Origin: Acer yangbiense
Taxonomy: Eukaryota; Streptophyta; Magnoliopsida; Sapindales; Sapindaceae
Direction of reading: 5' to 3'
DNA length: 64,000 bases
NCBI GenBank assembly: GCA_008009225.1
Contig: CM017771.1
Coordinates: 41,366,873-41,430,872, forward strand
A program made the position numbers and the translations under genes. Each line of letters begins with the position of its first letter. Within the stretch, counting starts at the first letter, position 1. The notes under the pieces were generated by a model. It was not told the origin of the DNA. It saw nothing but the letters and a program-made list of their open reading frames with translations, and searched no databases. This document shows positions 24,207 through 35,990 of the stretch, in pieces.

Positions 24207-25123
24207 TGTAGACCCAAAAAATTTACAATTGAATTTGTAGGACGATGGGCATTAACAACCTGTAAAAAGAGAAGAAAATAGAGGTAATCATTGAGCCACC
24301 GAGGGGGGGTGGTCCCAATGGGGGACTCTCTAATGCTCAAGTCAATAGACATTTGATAAAGATAAAGTAAAGTGAATAATTGAATTAAGTGTAATATCAA
24401 TAATAAAATTGTTCGCTTGACGAAATAGATAGAGTGGAATAAGATTCAACATGTCGTGCGAGCGAATGAGCTTAAGGTGGAGATGGTTTGGCAAATGGTA
24501 GGTAATGGTGGTCGTTGGTCAAACGAGCATAGGTCAAGTGAGAATGATGATAATAATGCAGCTTGGTTGTTGATTGTTGATGTAGAGTTCGTTGAAAGGA
24601 ATGCAAGTTGAATGATGAGCAACAAGGTGAGTGCCGACTGTCCAGTGGAAAGATGAGACTAGAATGCTAGCTTGAATTGATATGGATAAGTGTTAGGTTA
24701 GACCTAAAGTGAACAAGGCACTTTGGTCAAATAGATTGTTATCAAAGGGATTGATATTGATAGTGCAACACTTCAGCAAGAATTGCAGAGTTATATGATG
24801 GCTCTTACATGAGTGAAAGTGGAGAGTTGTGTCTTCTTCAAATGAAATGGTAAAGGGCTTTTATAGCTGATGAGAAGTGGAGTAAGGGTAGTTTGATCCC
24901 CTTAATCTCAGCTTGATATTGTAGACCGAGATTTTCGGGCTATCTCGAGAATCTTGAAGACTCAAATGTAACCAATTCGATCAATCATCCAACACACTTG
25001 ACTTAGTCATTGGAGACTTGGTCAAGACTTGCAACTACATTGAACCCACGTTGGGTCTACTTTAATTGGGCTTGATTACCTAAGCAACTTAAAACTAATT
25101 GTTAACCGCCTAAAGGCGAGGGA
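24207..25123 (-). mobile_element. Partial gypsy LTR, interrupted by the LTR at 25124
   Basis: The inner edge is TGTAGACCC at 24207, next to the primer site. A minus-strand TATAAAAG (24858-24865) fits an LTR promoter. The outer part is split by the solo LTR at 25124-40820 and may continue at 40821. Confidence 0.55.
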
Positions 25124-26159
25124 TGATGTGGCCGTTTGTGCACAACAAAATAATGTTTTTATGTGTTCGTTTTGAAAACCAATTTTCACCACTAGAAATC
25201 CACTTAGGATATAAAATTAGTAAAGTGGTAAGCTAGGATTCGTTCCATAGGTGATAAGGTCGTTTTATACTCTTCAAAAACAATATTTATGTGATCATTG
25301 AAATCATGTTTTAGCCACTTAAAAATCCTTTAAGATGTAAATTCTTAGCAAGTGGTAAGCAAAGATTCGTTCCACACGGAGATGGAGTAATATGTTAGAT
25401 TGATTGACTAATCTAAAGTGCAATAAAATAAATCATTGTAAATGGATAGTTGTGTGGTGTTAAACCACAAAAAAATGCAAGTAAAATAAACATACAAAAA
25501 GTGATAGGACAAATAGAATACTCAACAATCTTGATAAGAGAGATGGATGTAAATAATTAAGATAGATGTTAGGGGATTGATGGAGTTGCAAGTGGGTGTG
25601 GGTAATGCTTTCTAAGCCACTTTAATGAACCAATCTCTTATGTGTTAACCATTTGTTTTCTAGGGTGTGTTTAGGTCATCACTATGAACCCTAAACATCT
25701 TCCCACTGAAATGCCTAACTGATTAAGGAAAGGGGGTTAAAGTGGGATTGGTTGGTTACAAATCAAGGTTTAGATTTAGCGTGGTTGATATACCCTCCAC
25801 TAATCTATCATATTCACTATGTTCTTAACCAATCAAAGGTGTCAATCCAAGATTGATTTCACAACAATTTATCCCACACAAGATTATGATCTACTAGTGA
25901 TATACAATGCAAACCATATAATGAATAGAATCTAAGTATAAAGTGAATAGAACATAAATAGAGATTCAAATACAATAGCTTAAACAAATACCCACAACCA
26001 AATGTTCCTCACATCTATCCCCTAGAATAGGAGTTTAGTTACACATAGATAAGGAAATCACCCTTGGGCCTCCTTCTTTAGTACTTACTTCTTTCTCTCT
26101 TTTGATGCTCCTAGTGCAAAGAGTGATAGAAGATGGTGTGTCTATGAAACAAATTATGG

Positions 26160-26230
26160 TGTGTTCAATATTAATCTAGAGGGGAGGGGAGGGGAGGGGA
26201 GGGGGGGGGGGGGGGGGGGGGGGGGGAGGT
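26160..26230. repeat. Expanded poly-G tract near the LTR 3' end
   Basis: AGAGGGGAGGGG repeats run into about 27 Gs. The tract corresponds to the short C-run (TTCACCCCCC) found near the 3' end of every LTR of this family. The LTR at 26231 is inserted at its edge. Confidence 0.85.
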
Positions 26231-26730
26231 TGTAAGGATTCCCTTTTTGTTGATTGGCTTATTTCGTGGTTAAACCACATGTTAGGGTTTGGTTGTAAGG
26301 GTAGTCTAGGTGATTAAGGTTGAAGATCAAAGACCCTTTCCAAGACCTCAAGAGGACAAGCACCAAAGGTATATCTTGTGCTTACTTTGGCTTGAAGAGA
26401 TATAGTTGCACACACACACAACATGCATAACTCTTATTCTTGAATGTTGTGTTTATATTTTGTGTGCATTGTGCTTTATTGTTTATTCAATGTCTCTTCT
26501 TTCATTTAATTGATTGCATCTTGTTGTATGAAATGCCATGACATGATAGGCATTAGGATGTATTCAATACCCACACTTGCACTTCATGTATGTTAGCTTT
26601 TAGTGTGGTGTAATTCGTTTCCCTAAGGATGTTCGGAAACGTCCGCGCGTGCACGTTGATGTGCTTTGTTTTGCGCGATGATCGCCGGTGGAGATGCCTT
26701 TGGCTTCTCCTTGGTTTCACCATTTTTGGT

Positions 26731-26940
26731 GAAACGGCGGTTACGTTCGGCGGCCTGGCCGCCGTTCGAAACCGCCGAATGAGACCTGATTAAAATATAT
26801 CTCTCGGGTCCAAAACGGCGGTTAGGATCGGCGGTTTCCAAACCGCCGAACGAAGTCGCCGAAGTTCCCCTGTTCCACTCGGGAGCCATTCGGCTGTTCA
26901 ATTCGGCGGCCTGGCCGTCGATTGAAACCGCCGATCGGTG
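26731..26940. repeat. GC-rich palindromic array in LTR U3
   Basis: Repeated CGGCGGTT/AACCGCCG half-sites, including GGCGGCCTGGCCGCC, lie just upstream of the TATA box. Confidence 0.8.
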
Positions 26941-26988
26941 CGTTTCAAGGGCAAAATTGTATTTTTCACCTGCCCTGTTTTTGGTCTC

Positions 26989-26996
26989 TATAAATA
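26989..26996 (+). promoter_or_regulatory. LTR TATA box (TATAAATA)
   Basis: Conserved at the same place in all LTRs of the family; transcription would run rightward. Confidence 0.7.
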
Positions 26997-29060
26997 CATC
27001 CTTATCTCTGGTTCAGAAGACAAGTCTTGCATCCCAAGAACCCTAGAGAGATATTTAGAGAGACTTGAGAGAAAAATCCTTAAAGATCACATCTTTAATT
27101 CTCTAAACCCATTCCCACATGCACAAATCATCATCTAGGCATCATCTAGGTTCATCTAGCATATGCCAATGCATGGGTCTTCTTCAACACACATGGTATG
27201 ATTTGTTGAACACTTTTATCTTACATAATTAGTGTTTCTACTTATCAATTTTATCTCATATTTTACTTATATGTGTTTAGATTAATTTCTACATATAAGA
27301 TTGAGATTATGTGTTGATTGGGTTATTATTTGTTAGCTAGGCTTTAATGTTCATATGCCATCTAGCTAATTGATCTCATTTATTGATTGAGATTATTTTT
27401 CATAGCTTATTTGATTAGGTCATTATTGCCTAAAAGTTATGCCATGAACATTCTTGTGTGATGTATTGATAACTAGGTTGATAGATTATTTTTTAATTAA
27501 CTAGTTAATCCTTTGAATGTTTGTGGGTTTTATATGATAGCTTTGTATCTAGGATTGGTTATCCTTTACTTAGCTAAAGTTATATGCCATGTCATATAGC
27601 TATATGTGATATCTAGGATTGATTATATTGTCATCTTATAATCCTAGGTAAGCATTTAGAGTACCCTAGCTCTTATTGCATTAATTGAATATTCATACAT
27701 ATTCACATAGGGTTGTGCATCTCTTTTGAGAGATTGAAGTCTTGGGGCTAAGTGTGCTTAGGCCTCAAGCAAATTGGACTAGAGCCGCTATAAAAGGCCC
27801 GCGTGGTAGATTAGAGGGTGCTCACGCCAAGAGTAGTGTATCAGGGGATATCACTAGGGATTGAACCAAGAGTGGCGAATGGTAGTGTCCATAGCCTGAG
27901 GTTATCTAGGGTGAGGGTCCGAGAATCACTTGAGGGTGTAACCGTCTTTTCATATAGTGGATTTCGAGGTTCGAGTGTGGCGCACTTACCAGCCCGTGGT
28001 TTTTCCCTGTTGAGGGTTTCCACGTAAACATCAAGTGTCATTTATTATTTCCGCATCTTATTACACTTGTATGTATTATTGACTTGCTAGGGGTATTTTC
28101 GTAAAATTGACTTGCATGCGAAAATTGGGTAATAATTAGATAAAATCTATTCACCCCCCCTCTAGCTTTATATTGACAAACACACCTCGAGTATTTAATT
28201 ACTTTCAGAGGTGAATAGATTTTATCTGATTTTACCCAATTTTCGTTAATAGCCAAGTTGACGAAAATGCCCCTAACTAGTCACAATAATATAACAAGTG
28301 TAATATGTGCGGAATTTAAATAACACTTGATATTTACGTGGAAACCCTCACGGGAAAAACCACGGGCTAGTAAGTGCGTCACACTCGAACCTTAAATCCA
28401 CTAAATGTGTTAAAGATTACAACATAATCCCGGTATATAATCACACTCCTACCTAATCCCGGTATAAGTGGACCTAGTCCAATTGCTTGTGATTTAAGCA
28501 ACTTAATCCCGGTCACAACATAAGACTTAGTTTTCTAAGAAGAGATAATAAAACCTATGTGAATATGTGAAATATTCAAAATGCAATTTAGAGCTAGGTA
28601 ACCCTATATGCTTATCTAGGATGCTAATTTTGCAATTAATTCAATCTTAGATATTAAAAGCTAGATGACATGTCAAATAGCTTAGCTAAACATGGATTAT
28701 GAAAACCTAGATAGCTATCACAATACAACACTCAATCATATCAACACAACAATCTCTATCTTGAATATTAGAAATTAATCTAAGAACATGCAAGTAATAA
28801 AAGAGATGCCTTAATAAATAAAACACTAATTATATATGATAATAGTGAAGAACTTACCAAAGCAAATGTGTTGATGAGAGACCCATGCAAGCAAGCATCC
28901 TAGATATGCTAGAAGATACTAGATGAAGTTTAATGCATATGAAAATGGTTTTGAGTGTTTAAATGAGCAATCTTGATTGCCTTTTCTCTCACAAATCTCT
29001 CTATAGAGTTTAGGGTTCTTATATTGAAAGAGCTGAACTTAGAGAGATGAGAAAGTGATG

Positions 29061-29068
29061 TATTTATA
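29061..29068 (-). promoter_or_regulatory. LTR TATA box (TATAAATA, minus strand)
   Basis: Directs transcription leftward, toward the LTR at 26231-28207. Confidence 0.7.
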
Positions 29069-29120
29069 GACATAAAAAACAGAGCATGTGAAAAGATAAG
29101 TTTGCCCCTGAAAACGCACG

Positions 29121-29398
29121 ATCAGCGATTTCATTTGGCGGCCAGGCCGCTGATTACAACCACCGAATTGAACCTGAGAAGAATAGAGCATCATCGGTGC
29201 TTTCATTCAGCGGTTTTGAAACCGTCGATTAAACCGCATAATCAAACTCGAGATAAAAAATCAATCAGGTATGAACGGCGTTTTTATTTGACGGTTATGA
29301 AACCGCCGATTGAACCGCAGAATTGATCCAGAACTTTTTGGACTAAAACGGCGGTTTCATTCGGCGGCCAGGTCGCCGATCACAACCGCCGTTTCACC
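29121..29398. repeat. GC-rich palindromic array in LTR U3
   Basis: Inverted-orientation copy of the array at 26731, with CGGCGGCCAGG and AACCGCCG half-sites. Confidence 0.8.
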
Positions 29399-30974
29399 AA
29401 ATGAGGTGAAACCAAAGGAGAAGCCAAAGGCATTCTCCGTAGGCAGTCTTCGGGCTAAACCAAGCACACATTTGTGCAAGCGTAGACGTTTCCGAACATA
29501 TTTGGGAAACGAATTACAAGACACAAAAAATACATAGCAAGATACAACAATCAAAGTGCAAGTGTGAAATGTGACATGTGAAGAGAATGCACACAAATGC
29601 AAGTATGCTAAGTGTGTGTGTACAATCTAAATCTCTTTAAAGAAACTAAGCACTAGAGTTATACCTTTGGAGTGCTTGTCACCTTAGGTCTTGAAAGGGC
29701 CTTTGAGCTTGATCCTTAATCACCTAAACTACCCTTACAATTCAAACCCCAACATGTGGTTTGTCCACGAAATAAGCCTATCAATAAATGAGAATCCTTA
29801 TAGTCTAGATAGGTTAGTGTCTAATGGTGAGTGACAAAGATATTGAGATGTAGAGAATAAGAAGAGAGGAATGGTTGGGTGAAGTAATCAAGATTTAATG
29901 TTGAGGTTTGTATGGAAAAGATAGTATAAGGTTAGAGAATGGAGGAGGTTGAATGAGGGAAAAATGGAAGAGAAAGCTAGGTTAATACTTAGTGAATTTC
30001 GTGCTTGGAAAATGCTTGTGTGTTCTTCAAGTTGGAAGAGGAGAGTATATATAGTGGCACTCGGACTTGTATTGATAATTACCAGAAATGCCTATGTGGA
30101 AGGGTGTCGCGGTGCGATGTCACTGTGGCGACATCATCGCAGTAAACGATTACAGGATCTTCAATTTAGTTGTCGTGGTGAATTTGATCTTTTTGGTGGT
30201 GAACCTCACAACGACATAGGAAAGGGCGACAAAAAGATCTAAGAAAATAAGGTGGTCGCCATTTGGTCTCGTAGCAACATCTCATCGCGGCGTTGTACCT
30301 AATTGCTTTTCAAGATTTAAGTGCCCCTGTCGCCACTGCAACAATCAATCTTTATGCAATTGTCCTTTGTCGCCATCGCAACAATACAACGGCAATCTAT
30401 CTTCATGCAATTGTCCTCTGTCACCACCGCGATAGTACCGCGGCACCTTCAAAGGGCGATAATGCCCTGTTTCCACTTGTTCACATTTTTGCACCAAACT
30501 CCCATTCTTCTTCACAAATGCCCCTATGGCATAAATGAACCTGAAACACTCGATTTGACAATATTAAATATGAGGAAATACCCAAGAATCAAGTATAAAG
30601 AGACGAGAATGAGGGCCAAAATCATACCAATTTTGGTTCGATCAACAGGGAATTAGAGTAATTGGTTGAATAAATTAACAATTCCTAAATGCAATAAAGT
30701 AAATCATAAGAAATGGATAGTTGTATAGTTTGTCAAACCATCAAATATACATGTAAAATAAAAATAATAAAATATGATATGGAAAATAGAATGCTTAACA
30801 AGTCTAAATAAGATATATGGAATAAACAATTAAAAAAATTGCTAGGGAATTAATGGGATCTCAAGTGGATTATGGATAATGCTTCTCAAGCTACCTTAGT
30901 GAACCAACCTCACAAATGTTAACCAATTGTATTCTTAAATGTGTTTAGACCATCACACTACTACAAAAAACTTC

Positions 30975-31135
30975 ATATAGATCACTTTTTAAATGATCTG
31001 AAATCATATAGAGATCACTTTTTGAAGCGATCTCTATTAAGGTGATCTTAAAAATAATCTCTAGTAGAGATCACTTAAAAAGTAATCTAGTAAAATCTAA
31101 TAAAGATCACTTTTATTAAAAAAGTGATCACTATT
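30975..31135. repeat. CACTA left subterminal repeats (AGATCACTTTTT)
   Basis: At least six copies of GATCACTT or AGTGATC, in both orientations. In CACTA elements such repeats bind the accessory transposition protein (family knowledge). Confidence 0.85.
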
Positions 31136-31576
31136 CAAGACAATAAATAACATTTACTTTTCATAAAAGAATGATCTGTTTATTATTTATTATCAAAATA
31201 TAATTTTTTTTATTTAAATCTAATAATTGAATGTTTTTTATCGTAATACAATGATTACAATAATAATAAAAAAAACATTCATTCATAAAAACTCACATTA
31301 CAATTGATTTTTTTTTTCATTAACTTTATTCAATTAAATTCAAACCAATTTACTAGACATCTCAAAACCAAATAAAAATAAAAATAAAAATAAAAATACG
31401 CTTAACAATATTCATTTAAGGTCAACACTACAATTTTCCACAAATTTCAACATTTGAACGTTCTTATGTACCAGCTTTCCATCAAAGTTCAATATTTCAA
31501 TGTTCATATGCAATCCCCTCACAAACTCAATCCTATCGTCTTGAATAATATCAATATCTTCTTTGTATAAGAAGAC

Positions 31577-31620
<44 letters not shown>

Positions 31621-31755
31621 TGAACAGCCGTATTATTGCAAGGCCAAAGCCAGGGAACACACAAACAACAGGAAAGGAAAAACAAACCACCAAGGGCGCC
31701 AAAACAGCCACACAAACAAGATAACCCCTACACAAACGGACAGAAAAACAAACAA

Positions 31756-31943
31756 TAATGCTAAACATCCCACCTAAAATCCCACCTTTTTCATCCCACT
31801 ACATGTGGCATATGAGATGTCAAATTGTGAATGGATGCACATTAATGACACCTACCCCATATATCCACTCACAATTTGACACCTCACATGCCATATGTAG
31901 TGGGATGAAAAAAGTGGGATTTAAGGTGGGATGTATAGCATTA
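31756..31943. mobile_element. Foldback MITE inside the LINE 3' region
   Basis: Arms of about 73 bp are nearly perfect inverted copies: TAATGCTAAACATCCCACCT on the left, TAATGCTATACATCCCACCT (complement) on the right. The total is 188 bp. The ends suggest a TA target (Stowaway-like). Confidence 0.85.
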
Positions 31944-32019
31944 CTGAAAAACAAAACAGGGCAAAAAAGCTAGAAAAGAAAAAGAAAAATAGGCAGCCCG
32001 GCAACACAACATAAAAACA

Positions 32020-34820
32020 TCAGAAAACATCCCAAGAAATGTAATCACCAGCCCTACTAGACCCCTTCTTAGAAAGATTGTCAGTGAAAAAATTGGTCGA
32101 CCTCGAACTGAAAGAAACCACCGTACCATCTAAAGCCTCTAAACAGCTCCGAATTTCATAGACCTTGTCGACTAGCTTGAGGTTTCCGAAACCATCACCA
32201 TTGATCCAAGAAACCGCAACCTTTGAATCGCTAACGATAACCATCTCGACCAAGCAGATTCAGATTGGAGGAACAAAAGAGAAACAGCCTTGTCAATTGC
32301 CAGCAACTCAGCTTCATTGGCGTCACACACACCAACATACAAAGAGAAAATGCAAAAAAATTTTACCTCTGCTGTCTCTCAAAACCCCTCCTATGCCCGC
32401 ATGCCCCGGTTTGCCACTAGTCGACCCATCAACATTGAACATCAAAACATTTCTAGAAGGAGGCGTCCACACATCTGACTTGATAACCTTGAGATTAGTG
32501 ACTTCACTGCAGCGCTCTTTAATATTTAGAAGAATGAACGTAATTGGGTTTGTCGAACCTTTACTAAAGAACTTAAACCACCAGGCAACCTTCAGTTTCA
32601 CTGCATCCAAAGATAAAGAAAGCACAACATCCTCATTCTTGAAAATCTTTCTATTACGAGCTTCCCAAATAGACCAAGACACAACAAAAAATAGCGATTT
32701 CCAGGCCCTATTATAACTGCTATTAGGACAAAGATTCGCCCAGCCCTCTGCCCATTCCACAACAGATCTGCTAGAACAAGAATTAACACCCCACCACGAC
32801 ATGCACTTCGACCACAAGCTCCAAGCCCAATTACAATGAAGAAAAAGGTGATTAATCATTTCCATATCCGAACCACACATCTTGCAAAGGCCATTCACGC
32901 TTTGATTCATCCCGAACTTGCGCAAGACATCACCCACCACCACTCTGCCTTTGAGAAGTTGCCACACAAATAATTCAAACTTCAGTGGGCAAATTCCTTG
33001 CCAGCTAAATTTTTCGAGCCATGAAGCACTAGAAGACAGCTCATCCATGGCTCTACTGAAGGAGCCAACACTGAAGATACCTTTTGTGCTGAACGTCTAA
33101 GCCAAGGCATCCTCTACAGACCGCCTAATTTTAATGCCATCTAAAACAGCACTAAAGCAATTCCATTAAGACAACTCCCAACCAAATAAGTTCCTTCTCA
33201 AGAGAACATTCCACTTCCAACTCAACCCCATGCAACTACCAAAAGAGACCACAGGACCGTGCTTTTTGGAGGCTAAAGCATATATCCTTGGGAAAGAATC
33301 CTTAAGCGTAATAGAGTCAACCTTTATGTCCTCCCAAAACCTTGCCCTCTCCCCATTACCTATAACAACCTTGAAGCTGTCAAACAAAATCTGTTTAGAC
33401 CTTTCACCATTTTGGAAAAGGCTTGCGACAGCCTTCACAAAACAAGAAGCAGAATTATGATCTTGCCAATTCCAAGAGAAGCTAGAGCTGTCCACCTTAT
33501 ACCGAACACATAACACCCTTCTCCAAAGGGACTCTTGCTCCTTCCCGAAACGCCAAACCCACTTCACGAGCAGGCTTTTATTTTTTATCTCCATTCTCCC
33601 AATTCCAAGATCCCCTCCGGTCTTGCTCTTACAAACCATCTCCCAATTAACCGCATGAATTTTCCTTTTCTCCACACCATCGCCCCACAAGAAGCTTCGT
33701 TGGAACTTTTTAATCATATAAGCGACTCCTTTCGGAATTCTAAACATAGACAGGAAATATGTTGGAATATTTTTTAACACCGACTTAATCAAAGTAAGTC
33801 TCCCACTTTTCGATAAGAACTTACGCTTCCAAGGAGCTAGTTTGGATCGAATCTTCTCAATCAACGAATTCCAGAAGTTCTTAGACCAAGGTTTGGAACC
33901 GAGAGGTAGGCCCAGGTAAGCTATTGGAAGCTCCCCTTTGTTGCATCTCAGAACCGCAGCCCAATTCTGGTCTTCTTCCACCTTTTTGCAGATCCTGACA
34001 ACTTGAGATTTGTGGAAATTGACCTTTAAACCCGACACTAGCTCAAAACACCGCAAAATTCTCTTCACATTAAGAAGATATTCCATCTTTGGTTTGACAA
34101 ATAGTATGGTATCGTCAGCGAATTGGAGATGCGAAATACTCAAAACGCCCCCCCCCCCCCCCCCCCCCACCCACCCAAAAAAAAAAAATCCTCCCCTTGC
34201 AGCAGCCCTTTGTCGACAGCCTTGGCTAATACACTACTTAGACCCTCCACCACAATATTAAAAAGGAAAGGAGAGAGTGGATCACCTTGTCTCAGACCCT
34301 TTTCCACACCAAACTGAGAAGTGGGGCTCCCATTGACCAGGACAGATAACAACGGAGTCGAAATACAGTTACGAATCCAGCCTCTCCATCTTGACCCAAA
34401 CCCCATAACTCCCATCATAGAATCTATAAAGCTATGATCAATCGAATCATACGCTTTCTCGAAATCCAGCTTTACCACAAGGCCACTGTCCTTTTCCTTT
34501 TCCTTTTTCCATTTGTGGATAATCTCATCCGCAATAACAAAACTATCTAGAATCTGGCGACCCTGAACGAAAGCCATTTGGGATTCCCCTATAATCGATC
34601 CCATCACTCTTTTAATTCGATTGGCTAGGACTTTGGCAAGAATTTTGTAAGAAGCACTAACAAGACTAATAGGCCTATAATCCCGAAGAGAAACCGGATT
34701 CTTAATTTTCGGGATAAGTGCCAAGAAGGTGTGATTCAAATCTTTCACTATAGAGCCATCCTTATAAAATTCTAGAATAAACCTCATAAAATCTTCCTGA
34801 ATTTCCCCCCAATGAGTTTT
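32020..34820 (-). pseudogene. LINE ORF2 remnant: reverse transcriptase, zf-RVT, RNase H
   Basis: Blocks in order on the minus strand: RT from about 34787 (ALIPKIKNP, LRDYRPISLV, SQMAFVQGRQILD, KLDFEKAYDSIDH, GLRQGDPLSPFLF), then FADDTILF near 34110, AYLGLPLG, the zf-RVT region (CPLKFELFVWQLL, CKMCG...NHLFLHCNWAW) and a plant-type RNase H (FNVDGSTSGKPGHAGIGGVLRD, then DSKVAVSWI). Frames change at the C-run near 34147-34170, near 33100 and near 32300, so no full protein is possible. ORF2 proteins nick DNA and copy LINE RNA; the endonuclease part is missing. Confidence 0.93.
34147..34170. repeat. Poly-C run inside LINE RT
   Basis: A run of more than 20 C (G on the coding strand), followed by ACCCACCC and an A-run, breaks the RT frame between GLLQGE and the FADD box. 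Confidence 0.85.
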
Positions 34821-35794
34821 GAAAAAATTTAAGTTAAAATTCTAGACTTCTTATGAATCTGCATAACATAAAATACAACAATGATTAATAGGAATAAGAA
34901 CTTTTGAAAAAAAAAAAGTATAATGAAATGTTTAACATAAGTTTTTTCGTTGTTTTGAATGTTGTTGTAATCACAATGCTCTGTATCATCATAACAAAAT
35001 AATATCAATAAAAAAAACTTTTAACACATTTCCCAAAAAAAAAAATTAATAGTAGAACTTACTTTTGGGATTGTATGACAGACTTTGAATACGAATTTTT
35101 TTTTTTTGTTGCATATATGCCAATATAATGTTTAGCTCTATAGGGACATTTTATCAAACAGTTGGTGTGCACATTAATTGATACTAATATGAAATATATA
35201 AAACTAAAATCTAACAACTACAAACATGCACTTCTTCAATTTTCTCTTTAAATATATACCAAATTACTTCAAATATATGTATTATCTCTAAATATATTTA
35301 GAAATATCAAATGAAATAAGTGTCATACCTTTGAAATTATTGTTTCCAAGTAATGAATGCTAGAGTTTGAGTTTCCAACCTTGAAAAAAAAAAACCCTAG
35401 AAATATTCATTTATCAATTATCAATTTCACATTTGAAATCAAGATACAAAAATGTATACACACATAATTAAAATAATAAAAAAGAAGAAAACCCTAGAAC
35501 ATACCTATTTTGTGATGTTTATACTTCTTCAAAGCAAAACACAATTGCGAAATGGAAAAAAAAATGACTTAAAGCCATAAACAATTGTTAAGAAGATTAG
35601 GGCTTTAATAAAAATAAATAAAGAGAATCTTGTTGTAGAGAGATGAACATAAAAGTAGATTAAGAGAGAGAGATAGAGATTTAATATAAGTGAGCAAAGA
35701 GAAATAATGGAGATGAAGAGAAAAGACGTGTGTTCTGTACAGTTAACTGAAAACCTAAATATCAAAATTATATTTTTTTTATTAGAAAATAAAA

Positions 35795-35990
35795 TAGATC
35801 AGTTTAGTAAAAAAGTGATCTATTCTTAAATAAATAAAAAGATCACTTTTCATAAATTGATCTATTTAAATAACCCTTCTATAAAATAAGATCACTTTTA
35901 AATTAAGTGATTTATTTTACGTGATCACTTCGCAATAGAGATCATTTTTTTCATAAAGCGATCTGTATTAAGTGATCTCTTTCACCTTTT
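35795..35990. repeat. CACTA right subterminal repeats
   Basis: GATCAGTTT, AGTGATCTATT, AAGATCACTTTT and similar motifs mirror the left end. Confidence 0.85.

Larger units (their letters stand above)
26231..28207 (+). mobile_element. Sirevirus-type solo LTR, perfect TSD GAGGT
   Basis: The element starts TGTAAGGATTCCC and ends TTACTTTCA. TSD GAGGT lies at 26226-26230 and 28208-28212. The length is 1977 bp. Order: AAACCACA-flanked 5' part, GC-palindrome array (26731-26940), TATAAATA (26989-26996), the stem-loop TATCTAGGAT..ATCCTAGGTA (27610-27650), and a C-run before the end. It is inserted in opposite orientation into the LTR at 26145-29802. Confidence 0.93.
26145..29802 (-). mobile_element. 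Sirevirus-type solo LTR, TSD GTCTA
   Basis: The element starts TGAAACAAATTATGG and ends GAATCCTTATA. TSD GTCTA lies at 26140-26144 and 29803-29807. The unoccupied version of this site exists in the sister LTR at about 36491-36507 (GTGTCTAGATAGG). The length without the nested LTR at 26231-28207 is about 1.68 kb. It contains a GC-palindrome array (29121-29398) and a minus-strand TATA box (29061-29068). Confidence 0.9.
25252..30644 (-). mobile_element. Second gypsy solo LTR of the same family, TSD ATAGG/ACAGG
   Basis: The element starts TGATAAGGTC and ends GGTTCGATCA, flanked by ATAGG (25247-25251) and ACAGG (30645-30649). Its own length without the nested LTR at 26145-29802 is about 1730 bp. 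U3 (30090-30470) has repeated TGTCGCCA/GCGAC inverted motifs. A minus-oriented TATATA lies near 30048. Confidence 0.8.
31577..34843 (-). mobile_element. 5'-truncated LINE (L1-type) inside the CACTA element
   Basis: Coding remnants on the minus strand are followed by a 3' UTR and a tail of (AAT)n (plus strand ATT at 31577-31620). The probable TSD is AGACTTATTAT (left) against AGACTTCTTAT (34844-34854), 10 of 11. The 5' end is cut within the RT domain, typical of aborted target-primed reverse transcription. Confidence 0.85.

Noticed and set aside
35529..35765. 78-codon minus-strand ORF with hydrophobic product
   Set aside because: AT-rich non-autonomous CACTA DNA; composition alone explains the Phe/Leu/Ile-rich translation.
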